This document shows positions 28,121 to 37,650 of a DNA stretch of 64,000 nucleotides, one piece after another. Both the position numbers and the translations under genes were made by a program. Location of the stretch: NCBI RefSeq assembly GCF_014640555.1, contig NZ_BMHE01000006.1:1-64000 (forward strand). Direction: 5' to 3'. The stretch comes from Paenibacillus marchantiophytorum. GTDB lineage: Bacteria > Bacillota > Bacilli > Paenibacillales > NBRC-103111. The first letter of the stretch is position 1. Every line of letters begins with the position of its first letter. A model generated the notes under the pieces. The model saw only the letters and a program-made list of their open reading frames with translations. It ran no database searches and was not told the DNA's origin.

Positions 28121-29404
28121 TTATTTCGGAGCTCCTAGCTGGATCCAGTCCTTTTGTATTTGTTCGATTACCTGTTCTTTGGTTTTAGCTTTGCCGATGT
28201 AGGCTTGCATATCTTCTCCGTATTTTTGATAGAAGCTGTCAATTGAATAATTAAGAGACAACGCCCCTGCCTTTCCTCCTGCTTTCAAATATTCTGTCAG
28301 TGCTTTCGCCATTTGCATATTTGGCATGTCTCCGTTTTTAATTGGTGGAATAACCTTAGCTATGTTCCCGAACCACGATTTTCCGTATTCAGAAGTATAC
28401 AGCCAATTAAAGAAATCTTTTGTTTCCTGAAGCGATTTGGAATTTTTATTAATTCTAAGTGCCTGATCTGCTCCGGTCACAATCATAGATTTGTTAGGAT
28501 CCTCATTGATAGGATAACCCATGATACCAATCTGCAAGTTTGGGTTAATCTTCGATATTCCACTTTCGGCCCAAGCCCCTTGCGCAGTTATGATAGCTGC
28601 TTTCCCCGTTGCAAAGTCACTGATCTCAGCCGGGAAATCCCTTTCTAATGGTTTCGGCATCCCATTCTGAATGGTCGTATCCACAAAATCAAACATTTTC
28701 ATGAGTGTTGGATGGTCTTTAAAAGTAGTTTTGCCTGTATTAAAGTCGCTCATCAATTGCATGGCATTATCGGATTCGGCATTAATAAACTGTTGCAGGA
28801 TATGCTTGTGAACCCACCATTCTTTGTATCCGTTTGCAAAGGGAGTAATCCCTTTGGCTTTAAGCTTTGTTATTGCTTCGGTTAATTGAGATGATGTTTT
28901 GGGTACATCGGAGATTCCGGCATCTGCAAACAGATCTTTGTTGTAAATGAGGGAAAACATGGCTACATTTATCGGCAGGCCAAGTACTTTCCCTTCATTA
29001 GACATACTTGTCTTTACAGAATCGGTCATTGCTTGTGCAAGCGGTTCATTGCTTAGGTCTGCTGAATATTCTGCATATTGCTTGATTTCACCGGCTGTAG
29101 ATTGAAACACATCTGGCATGTCGCCAGTAGCTATTTTGGTCTTAAGTACGGTTGGATAATCCGATTGCATAATTTCAAGCTGGATCGTCACATTTGGTTT
29201 AACTTTTTTATACTCCAATATGGCGGCATTGTATGCATCTGTGTACTCTGGAGAGGCGACAAATACTTTGATTAAAGCCTGTTTTTCGCTTGTTCCTGAT
29301 TTAGAGGTTTCTACTGGACTTGGAGCAGATGCCCCACAACCGGCAATCAGGCTGATCGTTAGAGAGGCGGTGACAATTGTGCATAATCCTTTTCTTCTTG
29401 ACAC
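28121..29404 (-). CDS. Sugar-type ABC transporter solute-binding lipoprotein (importer 1)
   Basis: 427 residues from a GTG behind GGGGGA; an ATG six codons earlier has no site. Signal peptide and lipobox (LIAGCGAS) anchor it outside the membrane. The mature part is a family 1 (CUT1) extracellular solute-binding protein: IKVFVASPEYTDAYNAAILE at the start of lobe 1, DVFQSTAGEIKQYAEYSADL, and the repeating pattern ending in FNWLYTSEYGKSWFG. It lies downstream of the response regulator and sensor on the same strand, and the two permeases are divergent, so it is the receptor of that importer. Substrate unknown; ribosides are suggested by the linked enzymes. Confidence 0.88.
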   Translation of the reverse strand: MSRRKGLCTIVTASLTISLIAGCGASAPSPVETSKSGTSEKQALIKVFVASPEYTDAYNAAILEYKKVKPNVTIQLEIMQSDYPTVLKTKIATGDMPDVFQSTAGEIKQYAEYSADLSNEPLAQAMTDSVKTSMSNEGKVLGLPINVAMFSLIYNKDLFADAGISDVPKTSSQLTEAITKLKAKGITPFANGYKEWWVHKHILQQFINAESDNAMQLMSDFNTGKTTFKDHPTLMKMFDFVDTTIQNGMPKPLERDFPAEISDFATGKAAIITAQGAWAESGISKINPNLQIGIMGYPINEDPNKSMIVTGADQALRINKNSKSLQETKDFFNWLYTSEYGKSWFGNIAKVIPPIKNGDMPNMQMAKALTEYLKAGGKAGALSLNYSIDSFYQKYGEDMQAYIGKAKTKEQVIEQIQKDWIQLGAPK

Positions 29405-29521
29405 TGTTTTTCCCCCATTCATGAGATGTCTTACTACCATTATTTTATCAAGAAGATTGTTTGTAAAACATGTTAATATGTAATCAAATAGGGGTAAAAT
29501 AGTAACTTTAGGAAAAAACGT

Positions 29522-31150
29522 TTAAGGGTTGTTTTCTTCCACTCCCCTATTATCAGAAGGAGAATGACCAAAATAGTTTTTGAAAGCTTTGCTAAAATAA
29601 TTGGTATCTTTATATCCAAGCATCTCAGCAATCTGTTGGATTTTTAGTTTGGGGTCATCTAGGAGTTCCTTCGCCTTGTTCATTCGAAAAATTTGAAGAT
29701 ACTCGTAAATACCGCATCGATACTCCTGTTTAAATAGCTTCATTAAATATTGACGGCTTAAGAAATAACGTTCCGTAAAGATGGCAATGCTAATTTCCTC
29801 AAAATAGCATTGCTCAATGTACTCTTTGACTAAAGAAATATGAAATTTCCCTTTTCTGTTATGGCCTTGGCCAATCTTGGCAAAGTAAGAGTGAAGAATC
29901 TGATACAAAAGATTACAATATTGTTCGAATGACACATAATCCAATATGAAACCTTTAGGTTTTAGACTGTCCTCAGTTGCCTGTTCACTATTTTCGTTAT
30001 GAATGCATAGTTCAAGCACTAAATCATGCAAGATGAATTGAAATTCTTCCAGACTGCGTTGGGCATCTCCGAGACTGAAATAATTAGATTTTTTTATTTG
30101 GCCTATAAATTCATCTAGGATGCCTTTGGCATACTTAGAATCACTATCGCGAAAAGCGTTACGGAAAAGTGGTATCCGGCTATTAATGGAATGTTTTCTT
30201 TTACTATTACAATAATTACTATCTGTTAAAATAAAATCTTTCAATGAAAGAAGGTTTATGGAAAGAAGGAAGTCCTTAGCGTCATGATAAGATGCAGAGA
30301 GTGAGTCCAATCCAAATCCTACAGTTCCAGCTGCCCCTACTACCAATAGACCAAATAGCTCTTTCAGCTTAATCATTGCCTTATTTACACTAGCACGAGA
30401 TAGCGAGTTCATATCTGCTACTCTTTGTCCGCAAATGACAATGATGAATTCTCTATCTTGCCTTGGATTTTGAAAGCTAAAGCAATTCAAGTATTGGCTG
30501 CCGAACTCGTTAATGACATTCGATACAGCAAAATATAACAAAGTGAGGTCATTATGAAATCTTATTTTTTGAATATGTTCTAAATTCAAAAAGGATAGTG
30601 TGAAAGCTTGATAGTAGGGATAGCCCTCATCATAAACCGTTTTTAAATGTTCTACTTGGTTCTGTTTATGGAATTTTCCTTCAATTATGCTCATATAGAT
30701 GTCTGACTTCAACTTTGGCAAGGAGATATTAACGACAATATTTTTCTCCAAGAACTCATTTTTTACCTTTTTCCTTGTTTCTAAGATTGCAACAGCTTTA
30801 TCTAATGCACGATTAAGGTCATGCCGAGCAAGTGGCTTTAAAATGTAATCTACGACATGTGATTGAATGGCTTGCTTCGTGTATTGAAAGTCACCATACC
30901 CACTAATCACAATGGTAGCAATGTGTGGATGATCCTGGCAAATCATACTAAGTACTTCAGGGCCATTTACTTCCGGCATTTTCATATCCAGCAATACGAT
31001 ATCAGGTCTATGTTCATTTATGAGTTCAATACCCGGAAGCCCGCCATTTGCCTCAAGTATTTGCTGCACACCAAGCCGATCCCAATCCCCTAGAATCTTT
31101 AACGCGTCTCTTGATGGTTCTTCATCATCAATAATCAGTACCTTTAACAT
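29522..31150 (-). CDS. YesN-type response regulator (importer 1)
   Basis: 542 residues. Receiver domain at 1-120 with phosphoacceptor Asp near 55 (VLLDMKMPEVNG) and the lysine in DYILKPLARHDL; a long middle domain of GGDEF-like fold (about 170-420); and an AraC DNA-binding domain at the C-terminus (ISIAIFTERYFLSRQYLMKL to FKNYFGHSPSD). It overlaps the upstream sensor kinase gene by 23 bases, so the pair is translationally coupled. Such regulators activate the adjacent sugar importer when their sensor is stimulated. The likely target is the divergent promoter region at 32973-33116. Confidence 0.92.
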   Translation of the reverse strand: MLKVLIIDDEEPSRDALKILGDWDRLGVQQILEANGGLPGIELINEHRPDIVLLDMKMPEVNGPEVLSMICQDHPHIATIVISGYGDFQYTKQAIQSHVVDYILKPLARHDLNRALDKAVAILETRKKVKNEFLEKNIVVNISLPKLKSDIYMSIIEGKFHKQNQVEHLKTVYDEGYPYYQAFTLSFLNLEHIQKIRFHNDLTLLYFAVSNVINEFGSQYLNCFSFQNPRQDREFIIVICGQRVADMNSLSRASVNKAMIKLKELFGLLVVGAAGTVGFGLDSLSASYHDAKDFLLSINLLSLKDFILTDSNYCNSKRKHSINSRIPLFRNAFRDSDSKYAKGILDEFIGQIKKSNYFSLGDAQRSLEEFQFILHDLVLELCIHNENSEQATEDSLKPKGFILDYVSFEQYCNLLYQILHSYFAKIGQGHNRKGKFHISLVKEYIEQCYFEEISIAIFTERYFLSRQYLMKLFKQEYRCGIYEYLQIFRMNKAKELLDDPKLKIQQIAEMLGYKDTNYFSKAFKNYFGHSPSDNRGVEENNP

Positions 31151-32972
31151 GCTCCATTCCTCCTTTTGGCAGCTTTATGCATACTTCTGTATAAAAAGAT
31201 TGGGTATGAATGACAACTTCTGCATCTTGACCGTAACGAAGCTTTAATCTGGCATGTAAATTTTGCAAGCCAATACTACCATATTCCCGATCTTCCCAAT
31301 TTTTTTGAAACAAGCATTTAATAAATTGCAATCTTTCGCTACTAATACCAGGTCCGTTGTCAGTAACTTTTATCGTCACGCCATCTAAGCTTATGTTAGC
31401 TTCTATGACAATACAAACCTCATAAGACACTTTTTCCAGAGCATGTTTAATTGAATTCTCGACTAGGGTCTGAACTGACAATCTAGGAATGAACAGTTGT
31501 TCTAACTGAGGATCAATCCTGTATTGAATACGCAATCGTGAACCGAATCTTGCCTTTTGAAGTATTAAATAATTTTCGATATGCTTAAGTTCCTCATTCA
31601 ACTTCACCTGATCTCCCCCGCTAAAACAATAACGAAGCGTCGATGCGAGCGCATCAACCATATCCACAATATCTTGAATGTTACTCTTCAGCGCTTTAGT
31701 GGAAATTGCCTGAAGGGCGTTGTACAGAAAATGAGGATTAATTTCCGCTTCTAATGCTTTCAAAATTGCACTTTGTTGAACTAATTTCAATTTATACTGT
31801 TCCTCGATCAGATTGTTAGTTTGTAAGATCATGTTATTAAACTGCTTGGAAATATGGGCAATTTCGTCGTTACCTTTTACTGGAACCCTAACATTAAAAT
31901 TGCCTATGCTGAACAGCAGCATATGATTGGAAAGTTTATTTAGGGGTCTAGTAATTGCATTGGTAGTAAGAGCAATTAAAGTGATTGAAATTATCAAAAA
32001 AATAAGTCCAACAGCATAACTGATATTTCTAGATGCGTGGGCTGCTTTATAAATCTGTTCTGAGGTAATGAATTTGATCAGTTTCCATTGTCCTCTCTCA
32101 CTCATATTCCAAATATCGAAGTACTGATTATCTCCCTTCTCCCCAATTGAATTCGTGTTATCGTTCTTGCCGATACGATTCCAATCCAGTTCCATAGATT
32201 GAAAAAATGCGGGATCGTCCCAATAAAATGGAACATTTTCATGACTGAGAAGAACAATATGCTCATTTGGGTCAAGGGAAGCATCTCTAATGATTTGATC
32301 TCTGACGGTTGTGTTGAAGAAGATGGAAATGATTGCTTTCGATTCTTTTGAGAAAATAGTACGAATCGCACGATGGTAAGCCATAAAGCTTTTATTTATA
32401 TCGACAGGATATCCGACATCGCCTTGCGTTGAGGTAAGAAGAGAACTGAATAATAACTGTTGATCATTTTGCAATGCTTCTTGAAACCATTTTTTACTCG
32501 GAATCTCCTGATTTACAGCGATGCGTACTTTGCTTTCATTTTCATCGTGAGTAATGTAGTAATATTTATTTTTTTTGATCACATACAAATAAACTCCCTG
32601 AATATCAGGTTTCGAATAAAATAATACCCTTAAATAATCTTCCAAGTATTGCTGGGACGTATACTCTAAATCTTCGTTTTGAAGTGAATTAATGACTTGT
32701 TCATATTGATATTGCGGAAAAATGAATTGCCTTCTTTCAAAAAAATAATTATCAAAATTTTGATTTACGAGTTTCAGATTATTTTTTGTAGTTGTTACCA
32801 TGTTTTTCATCGCTTCGTTCTCTGTAATTCTAGTGGAAATAATCGTTAGAGAGCCGACTATAAGAACAATTACAAAAGAAAGCAGCAATATTATTTTATT
32901 TACTAATTTTCTTGAAAGTCTTTCATGTAAGTTGCGCATCCAGCAAGCAACCCTCATTGTTATAAAGTGCAT
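31128..32972 (-). CDS. YesM-type sensor histidine kinase (importer 1)
   Basis: 614 residues. Transmembrane segments near 25-48 and 317-338 bracket an extracellular sensor domain of about 270 residues (dCache-like). HAMP follows (about 340-395), then the His_kinase domain with phosphoacceptor His near 414 in EAEINPHFLYNALQ and the ATPase N-box LVENSIKHALEK and DNGPGIS. GGGGGA lies 7 bases before the first ATG; another ATG at codon 12 is possible. It is the first gene of the minus-strand unit sensor, regulator, binding protein. It is divergent from the permeases. Confidence 0.92.
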   Translation of the reverse strand: MHFITMRVACWMRNLHERLSRKLVNKIILLLSFVIVLIVGSLTIISTRITENEAMKNMVTTTKNNLKLVNQNFDNYFFERRQFIFPQYQYEQVINSLQNEDLEYTSQQYLEDYLRVLFYSKPDIQGVYLYVIKKNKYYYITHDENESKVRIAVNQEIPSKKWFQEALQNDQQLLFSSLLTSTQGDVGYPVDINKSFMAYHRAIRTIFSKESKAIISIFFNTTVRDQIIRDASLDPNEHIVLLSHENVPFYWDDPAFFQSMELDWNRIGKNDNTNSIGEKGDNQYFDIWNMSERGQWKLIKFITSEQIYKAAHASRNISYAVGLIFLIISITLIALTTNAITRPLNKLSNHMLLFSIGNFNVRVPVKGNDEIAHISKQFNNMILQTNNLIEEQYKLKLVQQSAILKALEAEINPHFLYNALQAISTKALKSNIQDIVDMVDALASTLRYCFSGGDQVKLNEELKHIENYLILQKARFGSRLRIQYRIDPQLEQLFIPRLSVQTLVENSIKHALEKVSYEVCIVIEANISLDGVTIKVTDNGPGISSERLQFIKCLFQKNWEDREYGSIGLQNLHARLKLRYGQDAEVVIHTQSFYTEVCIKLPKGGMEHVKGTDY

Positions 32973-33116
32973 AGATAGTTCCCCCGAATACTGTTTTGAG
33001 TACCATATTACCCTAAATTGGAGACTTTAGTACATGTGATCCTATTATAACTACTTTTATAATGAACTTATAGGAGTGCTTTGTAAACGAAGTAATAATA
33101 ACATCGGGGTGGAATT

Positions 33117-34004
33117 ATGTTGAAGTTTAAACGAGAACATGTAAGACGTTTTGAATTTGGAATGTTTATCCTGCCAGCGATCATCACAATTTTATTTGCA
33201 TTTTATATTCCTTTTATCATGAGCATGCTCTATTCATTAACGCAGTGGAATGGTATATCCTCCCAGCCGAAATTCATAGGGCTAGACAATTTCAAATCCA
33301 TATTTATCTCGGATGATCATTTCAAACAATCAATCATATTCACCTTAAAATTCAGTTTCTTGTACATTTTATGTGTTAATGCACTGTCTCTAATCGTTGC
33401 ATTGGCCCTTGACCAGAAACTAAGGACCACAAATCTACTTAGAGCAGCATTCTTTGTGCCCTACATTTTAAGCTTGGTCATTGTCGGGTTTATTTGGAGG
33501 TTCATTCTTAACCAAGGGTTCGATACACTCGCGGAATTTACGGGGATAGGATTCTTTAAACTAAGCTGGCTAGGAGTACCGAATTTAGCTTTCATTTCAA
33601 TTATCATAGTTTCTGTCTGGCAATCAATTGGTTTTTACATTGTCATTTATATTGCGGGGTTACAAGCAGTACCTCGTGAATTGCTGGAATCCTCCATTAT
33701 AGACGGAGCAGGTCCATTTCAAAGGTTTTTTAATGTGACTTTACCATTACTTGCACCTTCAGTTACCGTTTGTATGTTTATGTCAATGACCAATGCTATT
33801 AAAGTTTTTGACGTAATTTTGTCCTTGACAGGAGGAGGGCCAGGTGGCAGTACGTATAGCGTGGCATTGGATATCTATAGGGATACGTTTCAAAACAATA
33901 TGTACGGTTACGGCTCAGCTAAGGCGTTGGTTCTATTTGTTGTCGTACTGCTGATTACGATCCTGCAACTGACATATTTTAAACGAAGAGAGGTTGAACA
34001 TTAA
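33117..34004 (+). CDS. ABC sugar permease, MalF/UgpA type (importer 1)
   Basis: 295 residues with six membrane segments. The EAA loop is seen as ELLESSIIDGAGPFQRFFNVTLPLL near residue 190, the site that docks the ATPase. It forms the channel with the next gene. The stop and the next ATG overlap by one base (TAATG). A GGGTGG sequence precedes the ATG. No ATPase is encoded nearby, so a shared MsmX-like subunit is inferred. Upstream, TATAAT at 33058-33063 may be the -10 element. Confidence 0.92.
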   Translation: MLKFKREHVRRFEFGMFILPAIITILFAFYIPFIMSMLYSLTQWNGISSQPKFIGLDNFKSIFISDDHFKQSIIFTLKFSFLYILCVNALSLIVALALDQKLRTTNLLRAAFFVPYILSLVIVGFIWRFILNQGFDTLAEFTGIGFFKLSWLGVPNLAFISIIIVSVWQSIGFYIVIYIAGLQAVPRELLESSIIDGAGPFQRFFNVTLPLLAPSVTVCMFMSMTNAIKVFDVILSLTGGGPGGSTYSVALDIYRDTFQNNMYGYGSAKALVLFVVVLLITILQLTYFKRREVEH

Positions 34005-34834
34005 TGACGGGCATAAAGTGGAAAATAGTATCTCTAGAATTTTTGATGATCATTATTGCTGTATTGTTTTTATATCCCATCTTGCTTGTATGCTATAACT
34101 CTTTCAAATCCTTCTCGGAAGTAATGGCTAATGTAATTGCACTTCCACATCATCTTGAAGTAGCAAATTATGTGTATGTATGGAAATTTATTGATTACCC
34201 GCGCTTATTTCTGAATAACTCTGTGATCACAGCTCTTGGGGTTGCGGGTATTATTGGAATCTCTTCAGCAGGTGCGTATATGCTGTCAAGAAATAGAACG
34301 CTGTTTAGCTCCATCGTATACATTTTCTGCATTATCCCAATGTTAATTCCATTTCAATCCATCATGATTGCGGTTTTGAAATTAGCAAAAATATTTCATT
34401 TATCAGAAAGTGTATGGGGGTTAGGCGTTCAATATTGGGGCTTTGGAGCTCCAATGGCTATTTTTATATATCATGGTTTTGTTAAAGGCATACCTAGAGA
34501 ATTGGATGAAAGCGCCACGATTGACGGTGCTTCGACCGTTACCTTATTTTATCGAATCATCTTTCCACTTTTAAAGCCTGTGACGGCTACCATTATCATT
34601 ATTGATGTAATGTGGATATGGAATGATTTTCTTTTGCCTCTGATTATGGTTAATGGCTCATCTTCAACAAAAACATTAACTTTGGCTGCTTACACCTTCG
34701 TCGGACAATATACAACCGATTGGCAGTACACAATGACAGCGATGGTTATGGCTGTTTTCCCTTCTGTCGTCGTTTTCATTCTCATGCAGAAGCAAATTGT
34801 AAAGGGAGTAACAGCTGGGGCAGTTAAAGGTTGA
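34004..34834 (+). CDS. ABC sugar permease, MalG type (importer 1)
   Basis: 276 residues, six membrane segments, EAA loop ELDESATIDGASTVTLFYRI near 165-184 and the usual C-terminus KQIVKGVTAGAVKG. It pairs with the preceding permease, with which it overlaps by one base. The ADP-ribosylglycohydrolase gene follows after 36 bases on the same strand. Confidence 0.92.
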   Translation: MTGIKWKIVSLEFLMIIIAVLFLYPILLVCYNSFKSFSEVMANVIALPHHLEVANYVYVWKFIDYPRLFLNNSVITALGVAGIIGISSAGAYMLSRNRTLFSSIVYIFCIIPMLIPFQSIMIAVLKLAKIFHLSESVWGLGVQYWGFGAPMAIFIYHGFVKGIPRELDESATIDGASTVTLFYRIIFPLLKPVTATIIIIDVMWIWNDFLLPLIMVNGSSSTKTLTLAAYTFVGQYTTDWQYTMTAMVMAVFPSVVVFILMQKQIVKGVTAGAVKG

Positions 34835-34870
34835 AGAAAAATTTAATACATAGAGATAAGGAGATACAGC

Positions 34871-36271
34871 ATGCTACCATCACTCACATTTCTTAAACGT
34901 CAATTAGAGGAAATTCTACGCAATAAATTTGAGCAGGGACATCAAACCTCCGGTTATTTAGCCAAGCTGGAGCAGCTTCCAGCAAGCTATGATGCCTATC
35001 TGGAATTCGCTCATAGCTTGGCTGCTATTCCAATGAGGGACAATTGGTCCTACTATGAGCCAAACGATTTAGAGGATATATGGCGGGAATGCGATCCGGC
35101 TAGACCTCTGGGACAGGTCGGAATCCTGGATCTGAAGGACAGCGCGAAGCGGGTAGAGGCGGCATTTCTCGCTTCAGTTTGCGGCTCTATGCTGGGGAAA
35201 CCGATTGAGGTAAACCCCAGCTTGTCGGAATTGCGTCAAGCGCTAACTTCTGCTGGGGAATGGCCACTGAACAACTACATTTCGGATGAAATTCTCCATG
35301 CGTTGGATCGTCGTCATTGGTCTTGGTATGAGACGACCCGGGGGCGAATTGGTTATGTGGCGCCTGACGACGATATCAATTACACATTAATGGGAATGAT
35401 GGCGTTAGAGCAATTCGGCGTTGGTTTTACAAAAAGAAATTTAAGAGATTTATGGATAAATCATATTCCGATAAGTACAACGTGGGGGCCAGAGAGGGCG
35501 ATCCTGCTTCGATCCGGGATTAGCTATTTGGAGCATGATAAGGAGATATTCAATCATTCTGAAATTGAGGCTTGGCCTGACTTCTTGGTACAGGAAACAG
35601 AATTATGCGGTGCGGCGATTCGCGCAGACGCTTATGGCTATGCCTGCCCAGGACAGCCAGCACTTGCGGCTGAGCTGGCATGGCGTGATGCAAGCTTCAC
35701 ACATCGCCGGACCGGTATATATGCGACCATGTTCATTGCTGCTGCGATTGCTGTAGCGCAGGTACTGCGCGATCCGATTGAAATCATTAGGACTGCATTG
35801 CAATTCGTACCTAGACGGAGCAGATTCTATGAGATTACTCAGGATTGCCTGCAGATGGTCGCGGATGCAGACAACTGGCTGGAAGCCTATCAGAGCATTA
35901 ACCAGAAGTATGCGAATTATTTCCATTGTCAGGTTTATCAGGAAATAGGTACCTTAATGAATACGTTTCGATTTGCTGACAATGTCGGCGACGGGATATG
36001 CAAGCAAGTGATGCAGGGCAATGATACGGACAGCTTTGGTGCGACAGCTGGCTCACTGCTCGGGGTTTATTTCGGTTCTGAAAGCTTGGAAACAAGATGG
36101 CTTAAGCCATTCCAAGACCGGATTCATACAGGACTCTCTAATTTTCATGAGCAAAAGCTGTCCCGTTTGGCTGAGCGGATGGGGCGTTTGCCAGAGCTGC
36201 TGCACAACGGCCAACATCGAATTCAACCCAGCGAACTCTATGTGAACGAGAACACGGATTTCGGCCTTTGA
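34871..36271 (+). CDS. ADP-ribosylglycohydrolase (DraG/ARH) family protein
   Basis: 466 residues, longer than the typical ~300-350. ARH enzymes hydrolyse N- or O-glycosidic bonds to ADP-ribose or related ribosides with two magnesium ions. The metal-site motifs are visible: APDDDINYTLMGMMALEQFG with aspartates near 166-168, and GNDTDSFGATAGSLLG with aspartates at about 385 and 387, plus DNVGDGICKQV. The first ~90 residues (to PARPLGQVG) form a family-specific N-terminal extension. Preceded by AAGGAGAT. It lies between an importer and a ribokinase-family kinase, so a role in cleaving an imported riboside is likely; by analogy with E. coli YegU, whose substrate is also unknown. Confidence 0.88.
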   Translation: MLPSLTFLKRQLEEILRNKFEQGHQTSGYLAKLEQLPASYDAYLEFAHSLAAIPMRDNWSYYEPNDLEDIWRECDPARPLGQVGILDLKDSAKRVEAAFLASVCGSMLGKPIEVNPSLSELRQALTSAGEWPLNNYISDEILHALDRRHWSWYETTRGRIGYVAPDDDINYTLMGMMALEQFGVGFTKRNLRDLWINHIPISTTWGPERAILLRSGISYLEHDKEIFNHSEIEAWPDFLVQETELCGAAIRADAYGYACPGQPALAAELAWRDASFTHRRTGIYATMFIAAAIAVAQVLRDPIEIIRTALQFVPRRSRFYEITQDCLQMVADADNWLEAYQSINQKYANYFHCQVYQEIGTLMNTFRFADNVGDGICKQVMQGNDTDSFGATAGSLLGVYFGSESLETRWLKPFQDRIHTGLSNFHEQKLSRLAERMGRLPELLHNGQHRIQPSELYVNENTDFGL

Positions 36272-36308
36272 ATTTGATTTTATCAAAAATGAAGTGAGGT
36301 ATAGGCTT

Positions 36309-37238
36309 GTGGTAAAAATACTTGTAATAGGCAGTATTAATATGGATGTAGTGAATCATGTGTTGAAACATCCTCTCCCTGGTGAAACGATTAAAAGTAT
36401 AAAGACTGACTTTAATTCTGGAGGAAAGGGAGCCAATCAGGCTGCAGCTGCAGCACTAGCTGGAGCTCAGGTCACATTAATTGGGGCTGTTGGCAATGAC
36501 CCATTCGCTTCGCAGCTTTTGTCTGCTATTCGTGAAATGGGTATCCAGTCGGATTTTATGATACATAAAGTTGGAAATTCGGGATTAGCGTCAATTACCA
36601 TAGATGCATCAGGAGAAAATCATATTATTCTTTCAGAAGGAGCTAACGGGCTGTTAACAGTAAGCGATATACAAGATTCTCTTGAGGTACTTGATACTGC
36701 TGATATTGTGTTGCTTCAAAATGAAATAAATTGGGACACGACGAGATATGTGATGGAAGAGTCCTATAAACGAGGCATTAGCGTTTACTTTAATCCCGCC
36801 CCAGCGTTACAAATACCGTTAGATATCCTTCATTTAATTGATGTGTTAATTCTCAATGAAACTGAAGCCGAGTCTTTAACTGGAATCCCCGTCTCTAACG
36901 ATTACAGAGCAGTTCAAGCTTCTGCAAAATTAATAAATGGAGGAGTAGGGAACGTCGTGTTGACGTTAGGAAAGAAAGGATCAATGTTTACTGATAGTAG
37001 CTGTAATGTTATACATGTCCCATCCTTCGACGTACAAGTAGTTGATACGACGGCAGCAGGGGATACCTTCATAGGCTTTTTGGCTGCATTGACAGGTTCG
37101 AAGGAGATTTCGGAAGAGGCTTTGCGATTTGCTTCTGCTGCTGCTGCAATTAAAATTACACGAAAAGGTGCCCTAGAAGGTATTCCGAATAAATCTGAGG
37201 TTGAGGCATTCTTAACAGCTACAACTTCAATGAAGTAA
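36309..37238 (+). CDS. rbsK: PfkB-family sugar kinase, ribokinase-like
   Basis: 309 residues from a GTG behind GAGGTATAGG; a GTG 15 bases upstream also fits. It phosphorylates ribose or a related sugar with ATP. Signatures: IGSINMDVV at the start, GGKGANQAAAAALAGA near 40-55 (PfkB signature 1), and TTAAGDTFIGFLAAL near 247-261 with the catalytic aspartate at about 252. The GxGD motif is AAGD here. It follows the ADP-ribosylglycohydrolase by about 35 bases, so its substrate is probably the ribose released by that enzyme. No other ribose gene (rbsABCD) is linked. Confidence 0.88.
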   Translation: MVKILVIGSINMDVVNHVLKHPLPGETIKSIKTDFNSGGKGANQAAAAALAGAQVTLIGAVGNDPFASQLLSAIREMGIQSDFMIHKVGNSGLASITIDASGENHIILSEGANGLLTVSDIQDSLEVLDTADIVLLQNEINWDTTRYVMEESYKRGISVYFNPAPALQIPLDILHLIDVLILNETEAESLTGIPVSNDYRAVQASAKLINGGVGNVVLTLGKKGSMFTDSSCNVIHVPSFDVQVVDTTAAGDTFIGFLAALTGSKEISEEALRFASAAAAIKITRKGALEGIPNKSEVEAFLTATTSMK

Positions 37239-37650
37239 TGATGTGACATGCCGGTCTGTTCCCTCATTTCGAAAAGTTAAAACCATATCGCCCCCCCATT
37301 TCTATAGCCTTTAACTTTCTAGGTATATGGAGATAAGGGGGGGGGATTGCTTTCGAATCTTCGTTTTATTCGGGAAGCCAGCCAGTTGCCAAGCCCGGCC
37401 GCTCAGCAGCAAGTGCTTACCATCTCCTTCTACTTAACCTTCTGCTCTTAGCGCCTACAGATCCTGTCACGAGCGTTAGCCCATGTTCACCTATGACCTC
37501 GATAGCACCGAATGTAAACAGGAGGAACATCACCTGAAAAATAGCAACCCTAGCAGAAATTTGAAGCCTTACATTGCCAAGAGGAAGGACGTACAATGAG
37601 TGATATGAAACTGCTTGCGAAAATGCGGAAGGCCTGGAGGTATAGTCAGA
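37239..37650. other. Intergenic region with alternative hairpins and G/C tracts
   Basis: CCATAT followed by seven C at 37282-37297 can pair with TATATGG and the eight-G tract at 37323-37344, while AAGTTAAA at 37275 can pair with TTTAACTT in the middle, giving two competing folds; the first is probably the rbsK terminator. Further on, a 35-codon frame at 37596-37703 (ATG behind GAGGAAGGACG) overlaps the next gene's start and contains that gene's ribosome site; it may be a leader peptide or chance. No other gene is seen. Confidence 0.4.

Noticed and set aside
33081-33096. cre-like sequence TTGTAAACGAAGTAAT before importer 1 permeases
   Set aside because: Right half lacks the conserved C; too weak to list beside the strong site at 47960.
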